From an uncultured Pelagibacteraceae bacterium (GTDB taxonomy: Bacteria; Pseudomonadota; Alphaproteobacteria; Pelagibacterales; Pelagibacteraceae): 64,000 bases of DNA. Of this stretch, positions 54,982-64,000 are shown piece by piece; positions within the stretch are counted from its first letter, which is position 1, and every line of letters begins with the position of its first letter. The notes under the pieces are model-generated. The model was not told the origin of the DNA. It did no database searches and saw only the letters and a program-made list of their open reading frames with translations. The position numbers were made by a program, and so were the translations under genes. The stretch is taken from positions 26,251 to 90,250 of the forward strand of contig CACESO010000005.1 of NCBI GenBank assembly GCA_902562205.1, given 5' to 3'.

Positions 54982-55844
54982 TACTGACGAACATCTCCAA
55001 TGTTTGAGAGTGATGCATTAAATTCTTTGATGTTTTCTCTATTGGATAAATTAAAAATAATAAATAAAAATATGATAAGTAAAAATAGAGGAAAGATAGT
55101 AATTAAGGAAATATTTTTATTTATGATGGCAAAATAAATTACAAAAAACAAAATTGATCTTATAATAACATTAAACTTAAAAACAGAAATAATGGATAAA
55201 CTGTGTTTAACTAAATTTAAAAAGCTCATTTTAGAAGGCCCAAAATAACGTTTACCTCTAGTTGATTTAATGGATCCAAAACTTTTTTCAATTTTAACAA
55301 GGGATCCAGAAAAACTATTCCAGGAAGATTTTTCAATAATAAACTTTTTAACAACTGATTTCGGTAAACAAGTGAAATTTCCAAATTTAATACTTTTTCC
55401 TGTAAAGAAGTATGTCAAAAATTTATGGACTACATAAAAAAAGGTAAAAATTGATCCTTCAGATCTTTTAATTCTTTCACCGACTATTGCTTTATCAACG
55501 TAATAATCCGTACTTTCTATAAATTTACTAATTTCATCAGGTCTGTCCTCCCCGTCACCATCCATCGGAATTACATAGTCAAAATCCTCTTTATCATAAA
55601 TATATTTCAAACCAGTCGCAATTGATCTGGCATGACCAACATTTTTTAATAAACTGATAACTTCAACTTTGATTTCCTCAGTAGAGTATTTTTTATCGTC
55701 ATATTTCTCAGTTGAACCATCATTAATTATAAAAATTGAGAACTTACAATTAATGTTTTTTACCTTCAAATTTATATCTTCAACAAGTTTTTCAAGAGAC
55801 TGCCAATCGTTATAAACTGGAATTAAGATTATTATTTTTTTCAT
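54978..55844 (-). CDS. family 2 glycosyltransferase, membrane-attached
   Basis: A 288-residue GT2: [21 protein letters not shown] at the N-terminus, [13 protein letters not shown], and the DxD region [15 protein letters not shown], with the acceptor part around [14 protein letters not shown]. Two C-terminal helices ([15 protein letters not shown] and [14 protein letters not shown]) anchor it in the inner membrane. It resembles dolichyl/undecaprenyl-phosphate sugar transferases. Its four-base overlap with the GT39-like gene suggests it makes the lipid-linked sugar used by that protein. Confidence 0.8.
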   Translation of the reverse strand: MKKIIILIPVYNDWQSLEKLVEDINLKVKNINCKFSIFIINDGSTEKYDDKKYSTEEIKVEVISLLKNVGHARSIATGLKYIYDKEDFDYVIPMDGDGEDRPDEISKFIESTDYYVDKAIVGERIKRSEGSIFTFFYVVHKFLTYFFTGKSIKFGNFTCLPKSVVKKFIIEKSSWNSFSGSLVKIEKSFGSIKSTRGKRYFGPSKMSFLNLVKHSLSIISVFKFNVIIRSILFFVIYFAIINKNISLITIFPLFLLIIFLFIIFNLSNRENIKEFNASLSNIGDVRQY

Positions 55845-57160
55845 CTATAACCTACACAAACTTTTTTAGTACAAATATATGCATTTAGTAGATCAACATT
55901 TTTTTGGTTTATTTTACCAAGCCATACTGGTCTTCCCTCCATATGATAAGATATATTACCTGCGTACCATTCATCTCCTAAAACTACGTTAATTTTCTCT
56001 GTGAAATCTTTTTGCCAAACTTGAAGAACTTTATTAGCTTCAATCTTGCCCTGATAATCAGTTCTTTTATTTTCATTAATGAGTGAGACCAGACCATATG
56101 TAATTGGAGATAATAAAAACAAAATTAAAAATGGTTTGAAAAATTCTTTAAATGTTTGTTCGTCATCTTTAATATCAAACATACTTAAAATAAGGACACC
56201 GAAAAAAAGATAAAAAGGTGTCATCCACATTGTTCTTATTTTTGAGCCAGTTACCACTGAAGTTACAAACATTAAAAGAATTGGAAGAAAGTTTATGAGT
56301 AAAATAAAATGTTTTTTTTTATCCTTTATATCAAATCTTATTTTTATTTTTTTTATTATAAAATAACAAAGAACAAAAAAAGGAATTAAAATTCCAATTT
56401 GTTTTATCAAAAATATAATTGGAAACTTTAAGTGATTTAAAAAACTATAGTCTACCAATCCAGCTCTATTAAAAGCATATTTAATTGTTACAAAATCATT
56501 TTGAAAAAGCCAAATCAAATGAGGGACTAACAAAACAAAAAATATTTCAATTGGTAAATAATGTTTAAAATCTATTTTCCTAGTTTTTGTTATGAAAAAC
56601 TCATTGGCAAAAATCATTACTACTGATAACAGTAAATAAGCGAATAAGTACTTTGTTAAAAAACCAATTGCAGCCGTAACACCTAACAAAATTAATATTA
56701 CAGTGTTTGAATCTTTCTTCATATACAATTTCCATGAAAGGTAAACCGTAAGAGCCCAAAAAGGTAATTGGCAAACATTTACGTTAAATTCAGGTGTAGT
56801 AAAATTGTAAAAATATATTCCTTCTAAAATTAAAACTGAAAAAAAACTTAAAGTTTTATTTTGAAAAAATTCATTTGAAAATACCCATACAATATAGAAA
56901 GCTAGTATTACAAAAATTTGACTTAAAAAATAATATGCAATGTCATTGCTTCCGAAAAGAAAATAAAAAAATTCAACAAAGAAAGCGCTCACCGGCGGAT
57001 GTTTGTTATATCCCCAATCTAGATTACTACCCCAGGCTAATGCTTCTATTGTATCTAATGGTAAATTATTATTTGTTATTGAAGGAATCAAAGTCCAAAC
57101 AAATAAGTGTGTAATTAAAAAAAGATAGAATAAATTACTTATATTCTTTTTTTTAAACAT
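55841..57160 (-). CDS. ArnT/PMT-type membrane glycosyltransferase
   Basis: A 439-residue protein with about ten membrane helices and the family 39/83 hallmarks in the first periplasmic loop: LDTIEALAWGSNLDWGYNKHPPVSAFF, with the acidic residue and KHPP motif used for lipid-phosphate-sugar binding. The C-terminal periplasmic domain (NVVLGDEWYAGNISYHM) likely binds the acceptor. It would transfer a sugar from an undecaprenyl-phosphate carrier to a lipid or protein; acceptor unknown. Upstream of the GT2 gene, divergent from dksA by 80 bases. Confidence 0.8.
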   Translation of the reverse strand: MFKKKNISNLFYLFLITHLFVWTLIPSITNNNLPLDTIEALAWGSNLDWGYNKHPPVSAFFVEFFYFLFGSNDIAYYFLSQIFVILAFYIVWVFSNEFFQNKTLSFFSVLILEGIYFYNFTTPEFNVNVCQLPFWALTVYLSWKLYMKKDSNTVILILLGVTAAIGFLTKYLFAYLLLSVVMIFANEFFITKTRKIDFKHYLPIEIFFVLLVPHLIWLFQNDFVTIKYAFNRAGLVDYSFLNHLKFPIIFLIKQIGILIPFFVLCYFIIKKIKIRFDIKDKKKHFILLINFLPILLMFVTSVVTGSKIRTMWMTPFYLFFGVLILSMFDIKDDEQTFKEFFKPFLILFLLSPITYGLVSLINENKRTDYQGKIEANKVLQVWQKDFTEKINVVLGDEWYAGNISYHMEGRPVWLGKINQKNVDLLNAYICTKKVCVGYR

Positions 57161-57240
57161 ATATCTATATATTTATACAATTAATGGTTTCTTGACACCA
57201 TTTAATTGCTGAATATACTGCGAGCGCTTTAGAAATTAAA

Positions 57241-57660
57241 ATGGTTAAAATTTCAAAAAACTACGTTCCAAAAGAATCAGAAAAATATATGTGTGAGAAA
57301 CATAAGCTGTTTTTTAAAAACAAATTATCGGAGTGGAAGAAAGATCTTATAAGATCAAATAACGAAGCTCTATATAATAGCTCAATGGATGACAATAGCA
57401 CATCAGCAGACATTGTAGATCAAGCAAGTTCATACACTGACAAAAATGTTGAGATGAGAGCTATAAATAGACAGATAAAACTTATATCTAAAATCGATGC
57501 TGCGCTAAGAAGAATTAAAGATGGAACATATGGTTTCTGTGAAGATACAGGTGAACCAATTGGAATTAAAAGACTAATTGCTCGTCCTGTAGCAACATTA
57601 AGTATTTCTGCTCAAGAAAAACATGAAAAAGAGGAAAAAGTTTACGCAAGTGATGTTTAA
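57241..57660 (+). CDS. dksA: DksA-family transcription factor without zinc cysteines
   Basis: A 139-residue DksA. The coiled coil includes KLISKIDAALRRIKDGTYG, and the globular part reads FCEDTGEPIGIKRLIARPVATLSISAQEKHEK. DASSYTDKN-like residues at the coil tip (IVDQASSYTDK) hold the catalytic Asp position. The four zinc cysteines of E. coli DksA are reduced to one (C-E-D-T and S-I-S-A), as in other alphaproteobacterial forms, so folding does not depend on zinc. It binds the RNA polymerase secondary channel and acts with ppGpp on rRNA and amino-acid promoters. Confidence 0.92.
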   Translation: MVKISKNYVPKESEKYMCEKHKLFFKNKLSEWKKDLIRSNNEALYNSSMDDNSTSADIVDQASSYTDKNVEMRAINRQIKLISKIDAALRRIKDGTYGFCEDTGEPIGIKRLIARPVATLSISAQEKHEKEEKVYASDV

Positions 57661-58295
57661 GGGGAGGGTATTTTTTCTCCTTTATTCATAAAATCGTAAC
57701 CTTTGATAACCGCTGCTCTTCCTGCAATATCATTATACCATCTCGTCAAATTTTTGTATTTCTTTAAACCGATATTATGCCAGTCATGCCTAGCAATCCA
57801 TGGCCATGTAGCTATGTCAGCAATTGTGTACTCTTCACCCGCTAAAAATTTTGATTGTGATAATCTTAGATCTAAATCGTTATAGATTGCCTTTGAAATT
57901 TTAAAATATCTATCTTCCCCAAATTTACTTTTTCCAGGATTATAATGATGAAACTGGTGATGTTGACCTAACATTGGTCCAACATATCCCATCTGGGCCA
58001 TTAACCATTGATTGATTTGGTCTCTATTTTTTTCGTCATAAAACTTACCACTTTTATTACCCAGGTAGATCAAGATTGCACCAGACTCAAAAATTGTTTT
58101 ATCGTTATCATGATCTTTAATTACAGGGATCTTATTAAATGGGCTTATCTTTTTAAACTCAAGGTTAAATTGTTCATTTTTAAACAGATTAACCTTCGTA
58201 ACTTTGTAATCGTATTGAATTTCCTCAAGCATAATTGAGATCTTTTTTCCATTAGGCGTATCGGCTGTAAAAAGCTCAATCACTTTTAACGCCAA
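57657..58295 (-). CDS. glutathione S-transferase family (YfcG/YghU-like)
   Basis: A 212-residue GST. The thioredoxin-like N-domain carries FTADTPNGKKISIMLEE with the Thr/Asn active-site type, SPFNKIPVI (cis-Pro) and FESGAILIYL (glutathione contact). The helical C-domain has MGYVGPMLGQHHQFHHY and YTIADIATWPWIARHDW. The TPNG start places it with Nu-class disulfide oxidoreductases like YfcG. It overlaps the ferredoxin reductase by 20 bases and ends the rhodopsin-side redox cluster. Confidence 0.9.
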   Translation of the reverse strand: MALKVIELFTADTPNGKKISIMLEEIQYDYKVTKVNLFKNEQFNLEFKKISPFNKIPVIKDHDNDKTIFESGAILIYLGNKSGKFYDEKNRDQINQWLMAQMGYVGPMLGQHHQFHHYNPGKSKFGEDRYFKISKAIYNDLDLRLSQSKFLAGEEYTIADIATWPWIARHDWHNIGLKKYKNLTRWYNDIAGRAAVIKGYDFMNKGEKIPSP

Positions 58296-59294
58296 GTCTG
58301 TTTTTTATAGCTTTTGAAGATGTTGTAAACTCAAAACGATATTTCTCATTTGGCCTAGCTAATTTGAAACATGCCCTTGCTGCCAAAGCCCCTTCGTGGA
58401 AACCTGATAAAATTAATTTTAATTTCCCTGGATAGTTACAAATATCACCAACAGCATAAATCCCTTTTTGGTTTGTTTCGAATTTTTCGGTATCAACTTC
58501 AACTGTTTTTTTATCAATATTCAGCCCCCAATTTGCGATTGGTCCCAACTGCATAATAAGACCAAAAAAACCCAGCACATAGTCTGTTTTTAAATTTTTA
58601 ATATTTTTATCATCATCTTCAATATCTATACTTTCAATTTTATTTGAACCATTTAGTTTTTTTAATTGAAACTTGGTAAAAAGATTTATTTTTTTTGATT
58701 TTGTTAATTCATGAACTTTATCAACAGTTGCCTGAGCGCCTCTAAATTCATCCCTTCTATGTATCAGATTAACATTACAATTATTTGACAATTCAACAGC
58801 CCAATCTAAAGCACTGTCTCCACCACCAAAAATTGAAACTGTTTTACCTTTAAAAATATTTTTATCCTTAATTGAATATAAAATTGATTTATCTTCAAAT
58901 TTCTCGTGTCCTTCAACTGTAAATTTTCTTGGTTCAAATGATCCAACTCCGCCCGCAATTATGACGTTTGGTGTAGTAAACAAAGTTCCTTTATTTGTCT
59001 TAACAATCCACTTGTCACTATCTTTTTTTACTTCATCAACTCTTTCAGATAAATGAAATTTAATATCAAATGGTTTTAGTTGATTAATTAAATTATTAGT
59101 AAGCTCTTCACCTGTACATTCTGGTACTGCTGGAATATCATAAATTGGTTTGTCAGGGTAAAGTTCTATACATTGTCCGCCTATTTTATCTAAGTTATCA
59201 ACGATCTCACAATCTAAACCAATTAATTTTAATTGGTGTGCAGTAAAAAGACCAGTTGGTCCAGCTCCAATAATTAACGCATCTGTTTTTATCA

Positions 59295-59295
<1 letters not shown>
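58276..59295 (-). CDS. ferredoxin-NADP reductase (thioredoxin-reductase-like)
   Basis: A 339-residue flavoprotein. FAD motif ALIIGAGPTGLFTAHQL, YDIPAVPECTG, NADPH motif VSIFGGGDSALDWA and the C-terminal GIYAVGDICNYPGKLKLI are present; there is no CxxC redox pair, distinguishing it from true TrxB and matching the homodimeric FNR type. It passes electrons between NADPH and the 2Fe-2S ferredoxin encoded directly upstream (one-base overlap). The cluster of ferredoxin, reductase and rhodopsin is a familiar SAR11 arrangement. Confidence 0.92.
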
Positions 59296-59669
<374 letters not shown>

Positions 59670-59690
59670 TTAAAATTAAGATAATTTTAA

Positions 59691-60464
59691 TTATCTAGCT
59701 CTCGCTGGTGTACTTGAAACTGCAGCTGCCCAAATAACTAGACCGAATGCGATCTTGTTAATAAAGTCAGCTAAGTTGTAAATGATGTTCAATGAAGCTG
59801 CATCAATTCCACCTGTTAGGTAACCAAAAATGTAACCTAATGGGTAAATTGCCCAACCGATTGTTACGATCATTCTCATTGCACCGAAAGCTGTAACAAG
59901 TGCTTTGTTACCACTCTTAGATGCTGCTTTACCAGCTTCACCTGAGAATACTTCATATAAGATGTAGATCCATCCAGCCATACCGATTACGAAACCAAGT
60001 GTAGCGTTGATGTAACCTGCTTCTCCTAAGTATCCACCTACTAGCATTACTACTGATCCGATTAGTAATCTCCAGAAAATTCCTGAAGGTACTTTTCTTA
60101 TCGCTGCTAATATTAGATAAAACTCAATCATTTGTAACGGTACTGTAATTAACCAGTCAATGTATCTGTACACTGTTGGTGAGTCACCTGTAATGATCCA
60201 TACTTCTCTCATGTACATGTAGTGAACAAATGCAACACCTGTTACTAGACCCGCAACTGTTATAGATGTTTTCCAACCACCAGCTACTGAACCTCTTTCC
60301 ATGAAGAAAAAGACAGTTGCTGCAGCCATACCCATAGAAATTAACCAAAATGATATTCCTACAAGGTCATCCGTAGCTAACAGAACAGTGTCTGCTGCGT
60401 TTGCCGCACCAGCAAAGCCCACTAGAGCTAATGCTGCTAATGCAAACAATTTTAGTTTATTCAT
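59691..60464 (-). CDS. proteorhodopsin, light-driven proton pump (blue type)
   Basis: A 257-residue seven-helix protein with a signal peptide ending ANAA (about 23 residues). RYIDWLITVPLQMIEF holds the acceptor Asp103, tuning residue Gln111 and donor Glu114, equal to D97, Q105 and E108 of the reference pigment. His81 (VHYMYMR) matches H75. Retinal Lys is in LADFINKIAFGL in helix G. It makes a proton gradient from light in the inner membrane. Gln at the tuning site predicts blue absorption. No retinal-synthesis gene is in the window. Confidence 0.97.
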   Translation of the reverse strand: MNKLKLFALAALALVGFAGAANAADTVLLATDDLVGISFWLISMGMAAATVFFFMERGSVAGGWKTSITVAGLVTGVAFVHYMYMREVWIITGDSPTVYRYIDWLITVPLQMIEFYLILAAIRKVPSGIFWRLLIGSVVMLVGGYLGEAGYINATLGFVIGMAGWIYILYEVFSGEAGKAASKSGNKALVTAFGAMRMIVTIGWAIYPLGYIFGYLTGGIDAASLNIIYNLADFINKIAFGLVIWAAAVSSTPARAR

Positions 60465-60512
60465 AAAAAACTCCCTCTTTAGTTAGTTTTTTGTTAGTTT
60501 AAATTTAAACTA
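60465..60512 (-). promoter_or_regulatory. strong RBS and 18-base palindrome ahead of proteorhodopsin
   Basis: On the reverse strand GAGGGAG (60477-60471) stands six bases before the ATG at 60464, an unusually strong Shine-Dalgarno for this window. Twenty bases further up lies TAGTTTAAATTTAAACTA (60495-60512), a perfect 18-base palindrome. It could be an operator or a small mRNA stem in the 5' leader. The remaining bases to 60680 hold no ORF; I see no certain promoter among them. Confidence 0.6.
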
Positions 60513-60680
60513 CGACCTAAACTCAATTTAGATCAAAGTTGGGGTCCTAATATCAAATATAAAGAGTTATTAGAAGAGTTATTTAGGACTAATTTAGGTT
60601 GATTTTACTGACTTTTTGAAATTAAATGCAACTAACACGTAGAAAAAGCCTTAAATAACAAGATTTTTGAGTCATTTATT

Positions 60681-62582
60681 ATGAGCAAGAAATTTGAGCA
60701 AATTTACAACCAATCTCTAACAAATCCAGAGGAATTTTGGAGAGAAATATCAGAAGATATATTTTGGTTTAAAAAACCCACAAAGATTTTAAATAAATCC
60801 AATCCTCCATTTTACAAATGGTTTGAAGATGGATCCACAAATACTTGCTACAACGCTCTCGATTTCCATATTGATAATGGTCTGGGAGAAAAAACTGCAC
60901 TTATTTACGACAGTCCAATTACAGGTAATAAAGCAAAGTTTAATTACAATGAACTTAGATCAAAAGTTTCAAAGTTTGCAGGAGCTTTAAAAAATCAAGG
61001 ACTTCAAAAAGGTGATAGAGCTATAATTTATATGCCAATGGTTCCTGAGGCAGTTATAGCTATGCTGGCGTGTGGTAGAATTGGAGTTATTCACTCAGTT
61101 GTATTTGGAGGCTTTGCCTCTAACGAACTTGCAAGTCGTATAGACGACAGTAAAGCCAAAATATTAATTACTTCATCATGTGGATTTGAACCAGGTAGAA
61201 CTGTAGAATATAGACCACTTGTTGACGGTGCTTTAAAACTTGCAAAACATAAAGTGGATAAAATAATTTTCTTACAAAGAAAAGGTCATGAGATAAAGCT
61301 TAACCCACCTCATGAAATTAGTTGGGATGAGGCACTATCAAACGCAAAAGAAACTAATTGTGTTGAAATGAATTCAAATGATTATGCATATATCCTCTAT
61401 ACTTCAGGTACTACTGGAGTACCAAAAGGAATTGTAAGAGATATTGGCGGACATATTGTTGCTTTAAAATGGACAATGAAAAATATTTATAACATTGATC
61501 AGGGTGATGTTTGGTGGTCAGCGAGTGATATAGGTTGGATAGTTGGTCACTCCTACATAGTTTATGCACCATTATTTAAAGGTTGTACAACTGTGTTGTT
61601 TGAAGGAAAACCTGTTGGTACACCAGATGCTGGGGCTTTTTGGAAAATAATTTCTGATTACAATGTAAAATCTTTATTTACGGCACCAACAGCTTTTAGA
61701 GCGATTAAAAAAGAAGATCCTGAAGGCAAATTTTTTTCTAAGTATAATCTTTCAAAATTTGAAAGTCTTTTTCTTGCAGGTGAAAGAGCGGACCCTGATA
61801 CAATCAAATGGGCAGAAAATTTGTTAAAAGTTCCAGTAATAGATCATTGGTGGCAAACTGAAACTAGCTGGGCAATAAGTTCAAATTGTACAGGCATTGA
61901 AATGATGAAAACGAAATATGGCTCTGCATGTAAAGCTGTTCCTGGATATGATGTGAAAATAATTAAATCAGATCAATCATTGGCTAAACCAAATGAAATG
62001 GGTGATATTGTTGTAAAATTACCTTTGCCTCCAGGAACTTTTCCAACACTTTGGAATGCTGACAAAAGGTATAAAGAAAACTATATGTCCAATTATGCCG
62101 GTTACTATCAAACCTATGATGCTGGGCATATTGATGAAGATGGATATATCTGGATCATGTCTAGAACAGACGATATCATTAATGTTGCGGGTCACAGATT
62201 ATCAACAGGTGCTATTGAGGAAGTTTTATCTGAGCACCAATCGGTAGCTGAATGTGCTGTTTTAGGAATTTCTGATAAACTTAAGGGGCAGCTACCAATC
62301 GGTTTAGTTGTATTAAAGGCGGGAGTAGAAAAAGACAATGAAACTATCTCTAAAGAATGTATTAAAATGGTCAGAGACAAGATTGGACCTGTCGCGGCTT
62401 TTAAAGTTGCGATAGTTATTAAAAGACTTCCAAAAACAAGATCAGGTAAAATTTTAAGAGGAACGATCAGAAAGATTGCAGATAATGTTCAATATAAATT
62501 ACCCCCGACTATAGACGATCCTGCAATTTTAGATGAAATAAAAGAAGATCTGATAAAGAATAATATCTTAAAGAGTGTATAA
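60681..62582 (+). CDS. prpE: acyl-CoA synthetase, propionyl/acetyl-CoA type
   Basis: A 633-residue AMP-forming ligase. YILYTSGTTGVPKGIVRD is the P-loop, WWSASDIGWIVGHSYIVYAP and GKPVGTPDAGAFWKII the short-chain signature, WWQTETSWAISSN the adenylate motif, and PKTRSGKILRGTIRKIAD holds the catalytic (acetylatable) Lys. The GGHIVALKWTMKNIY region is propionyl-CoA synthetase-like rather than Acs-like. It activates propionate, acetate or a similar short acid, e.g. an acid from DMSP or osmolyte breakdown. Divergent from rhodopsin. Confidence 0.88.
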   Translation: MSKKFEQIYNQSLTNPEEFWREISEDIFWFKKPTKILNKSNPPFYKWFEDGSTNTCYNALDFHIDNGLGEKTALIYDSPITGNKAKFNYNELRSKVSKFAGALKNQGLQKGDRAIIYMPMVPEAVIAMLACGRIGVIHSVVFGGFASNELASRIDDSKAKILITSSCGFEPGRTVEYRPLVDGALKLAKHKVDKIIFLQRKGHEIKLNPPHEISWDEALSNAKETNCVEMNSNDYAYILYTSGTTGVPKGIVRDIGGHIVALKWTMKNIYNIDQGDVWWSASDIGWIVGHSYIVYAPLFKGCTTVLFEGKPVGTPDAGAFWKIISDYNVKSLFTAPTAFRAIKKEDPEGKFFSKYNLSKFESLFLAGERADPDTIKWAENLLKVPVIDHWWQTETSWAISSNCTGIEMMKTKYGSACKAVPGYDVKIIKSDQSLAKPNEMGDIVVKLPLPPGTFPTLWNADKRYKENYMSNYAGYYQTYDAGHIDEDGYIWIMSRTDDIINVAGHRLSTGAIEEVLSEHQSVAECAVLGISDKLKGQLPIGLVVLKAGVEKDNETISKECIKMVRDKIGPVAAFKVAIVIKRLPKTRSGKILRGTIRKIADNVQYKLPPTIDDPAILDEIKEDLIKNNILKSV

Positions 62583-62594
62583 AATTAGTAATTC

Positions 62595-63539
62595 ATGAAA
62601 ATTAACCTACTCATAACAGGTGGTTTAGGATACATAGGATCTTTTACTGCTAAGAATATTTTTGCAAGGAACAAAAAGAAAACTTATATTGTAGATAATT
62701 TATCAAGAGGAAATTCATTTGCGAAAAAATACTCAAACAGCAAAATATTAAATGTTTCAGAAAAAAAAACTCAAGATTTTATAAAAAATAAAAAGATCAA
62801 TACTATTTTACATCTAGCAGCACTTACTTGCGTGAGAGAAAGTATTTATAATAAAGACAAATATTACAAGAGTTTTAAATCTCAAAAAAAATTTATCAAA
62901 TTACTCAAAAAGACTGATGTAAGATATTTTATTTTTTCAAGTTCTTTGTCTGTATTTGAAGGAAGTAAAATAAAGAAGAATTTATCTCCATATTCTAATT
63001 ATAAATTAAGAATGGAAAAATATCTTAAGAAAATTTCGTCAAAAAATTTTAAAGTAATTGTAATAAGATATCCAAATATAATAGGATCTGATCCGTCTGG
63101 AAAGTTAGGTGAAAAAAATAATTTTATTAGTCGAATCGTGCCCTTTTTTTACAAAAATATCTTAGCAAAGAAAAAAAATTTATTATTTTACGATTTTAAA
63201 AAAAGGAAATTTCCTCAAAGAAGTTATATGCATGTAGACGATATTTCTAAAATCAATATAGATGTCATTAATAATTTTAAGAGATTTAATAAAAACTTTT
63301 ATATATTCAATGTATCAAATAGAAAACAATATTCCAATTTCCAAGTTTTAAAAGAACTTTCAAAATTAATGAATGTAAATCCAAACTATGAGATAAAGCA
63401 GATAAGCAAAAAAGAGAGCATTACACAAATTTATAAATCAGGAGACGATATATCGAAATATATAGATTATAAACCTAAGTATTTAAATCTTAAAAAAATT
63501 TTAAAAACCAATTTAAAGTGGTTTAAAAAAATATATTAA
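62595..63539 (+). CDS. NAD-dependent sugar epimerase/dehydratase (extended SDR)
   Basis: A 314-residue protein of the UDP-sugar 4-epimerase type. LITGGLGYIGSFTAKNIF binds NAD, ILHLAALTCVRESI follows, and the catalytic Tyr-Lys pair appears as YSNYKLRMEKYL, with RYPNIIGSDPSG after it. Codon use is even more A-rich than neighbours, and Lys, Ser and Asn are abundant. It likely makes a nucleotide sugar for a surface polysaccharide. 12 bases after prpE and convergent with a GT4 gene. Confidence 0.78.
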   Translation: MKINLLITGGLGYIGSFTAKNIFARNKKKTYIVDNLSRGNSFAKKYSNSKILNVSEKKTQDFIKNKKINTILHLAALTCVRESIYNKDKYYKSFKSQKKFIKLLKKTDVRYFIFSSSLSVFEGSKIKKNLSPYSNYKLRMEKYLKKISSKNFKVIVIRYPNIIGSDPSGKLGEKNNFISRIVPFFYKNILAKKKNLLFYDFKKRKFPQRSYMHVDDISKINIDVINNFKRFNKNFYIFNVSNRKQYSNFQVLKELSKLMNVNPNYEIKQISKKESITQIYKSGDDISKYIDYKPKYLNLKKILKTNLKWFKKIY

Positions 63540-63579
63540 TTTGCATCTAAAAGATGGTTAAAACAATTTGTTTTATATT

Positions 63580-64000
63580 TCATAAATGCTGAAGGATTGT
63601 TTTATAATATTTGTTAAGATTAATTTCGAAGTTAAAGCGATCCAAATTTTTATATCCTATCTCAATTTTTTTATGCATAATCTTTTTATTTCTCAAGATC
63701 TTTAATATTAATTTTGAAAGAATTTGATAATCTTTAACTTTAAATAAATATCCTGCCTTTCCGTTTAAAAGAATCTCTCTAGGACCTGTTGGACAATTTG
63801 ATGATATAATAAATTTCTTCAAAACTTGGGCTTCTAGCAACACATTTGGCAATCCTTCATACAATGAAGTTAAAATAAAAATATCAGACGATTTAATCAA
63901 ATTATAAGGATTTGTTTGGTACGGAACTATTTTAACTTTTTTATGCAAATTGTTTTCATTTATATAATTAAGGAGTAAATTTTTCTGTTTTCCGTATCCC
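63580..64000 (-). CDS. family 4 glycosyltransferase, partial (N-terminus outside window)
   Basis: The ORF track starts at 63948 with TTG, but the same frame stays open to the window end (adding GYGKQKNLLLNYINENN), so the gene is simply cut by the edge. The visible 140 residues are the nucleotide-sugar-binding half of a GT-B enzyme: VKIVPYQTNPYNLIKSSDIFI, then LTSLYEGLPNVLLEAQ with the ExxxxxxxE-type acid, and CPTGPREILLNGKAGYLF. It would add a hexose-type sugar to a polysaccharide or lipid. Convergent with the epimerase gene by 40 bases. Confidence 0.85.
   Translation of the reverse strand, partial: GYGKQKNLLLNYINENNLHKKVKIVPYQTNPYNLIKSSDIFILTSLYEGLPNVLLEAQVLKKFIISSNCPTGPREILLNGKAGYLFKVKDYQILSKLILKILRNKKIMHKKIEIGYKNLDRFNFEINLNKYYKTILQHL

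Overview
The window is an extremely AT-rich, very compact alphaproteobacterial chromosome segment that looks like the SAR11 clade (Pelagibacterales). The main reasons are a blue-type proteorhodopsin beside a ferredoxin/ferredoxin reductase pair, a GcvT/DmdA-like demethylase paired with a MetF-like protein, osmolyte/polyamine-type ABC transport, a Lys/Asn/Ile-rich proteome, and almost no intergenic DNA. The longest gap is 216 bases, and many genes overlap by 1-23 bases, including tail-to-tail. I see no rRNA, tRNA, CRISPR array, insertion sequence or prophage. Gene identities come from recognising motifs and family resemblance by eye; no database search was run.

Layout. 1-829: end of a leftward unit (APS-kinase-like partial gene, methyltransferase). 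907-3079: MetF-like plus GcvT/DmdA-like pair, closed by a clear terminator. 3133-3783: a 34-residue membrane microprotein and a YIP1-type membrane protein. 3780-7159: a tightly overlapping leftward operon of unknown function (M19 dipeptidase homologue with a degenerate metal site, a 553-residue orphan, a DUF3726-type protein and a 49-residue four/five-cysteine microprotein missing from the ORF track). 7208-10253: purE-purK followed by a metallo-beta-lactamase-fold hydrolase and a GNAT. 10257-18925: lipoprotein, methyltransferase, fhs, gpsA-like, diaminopropionate ammonia-lyase, a conserved unknown, yjbQ, cupin, bamB and yfgM-like. 18928-25687: acnA, csaA-like, argE, aldehyde dehydrogenase, agmatinase family. 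25829-29441: exported HEXXH protein, membrane-anchored cyclophilin, FadN-type fusion enzyme.

29445-35922 is a transport/catabolism block: a spermidine/putrescine-type ABC importer preceded by an ectoine-hydrolase-like M24 enzyme and a EutA-like protein. Nearby agmatinase, aldehyde dehydrogenase and ArgE suggest import and breakdown of nitrogen-rich osmolytes or polyamines. 35980-38073 holds a DMT exporter and an orphan LivK-like binding protein. 38081-44920 is one long leftward array: psd, pssA, glycosyltransferase, rlmE, guaB (without CBS domains), TPR protein, guaA, panB. Then come icd, alaS, recA, tolC, a glycerate-kinase-like gene, tandem GFA proteins and umuDC. Similar candidate SOS boxes lie in front of recA and umuDC.

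54978-57160 carries membrane glycosyltransferases; 57241-60464 carries dksA, a GST, ferredoxin reductase, ferredoxin and proteorhodopsin (glutamine at the tuning site). 60681-62582 is a propionyl/acetyl-CoA synthetase. The last 1.4 kb (epimerase and a GT4 glycosyltransferase cut by the window edge) looks like the start of a surface-polysaccharide region. The most promising undescribed unit is the four-gene operon at 3780-7159.
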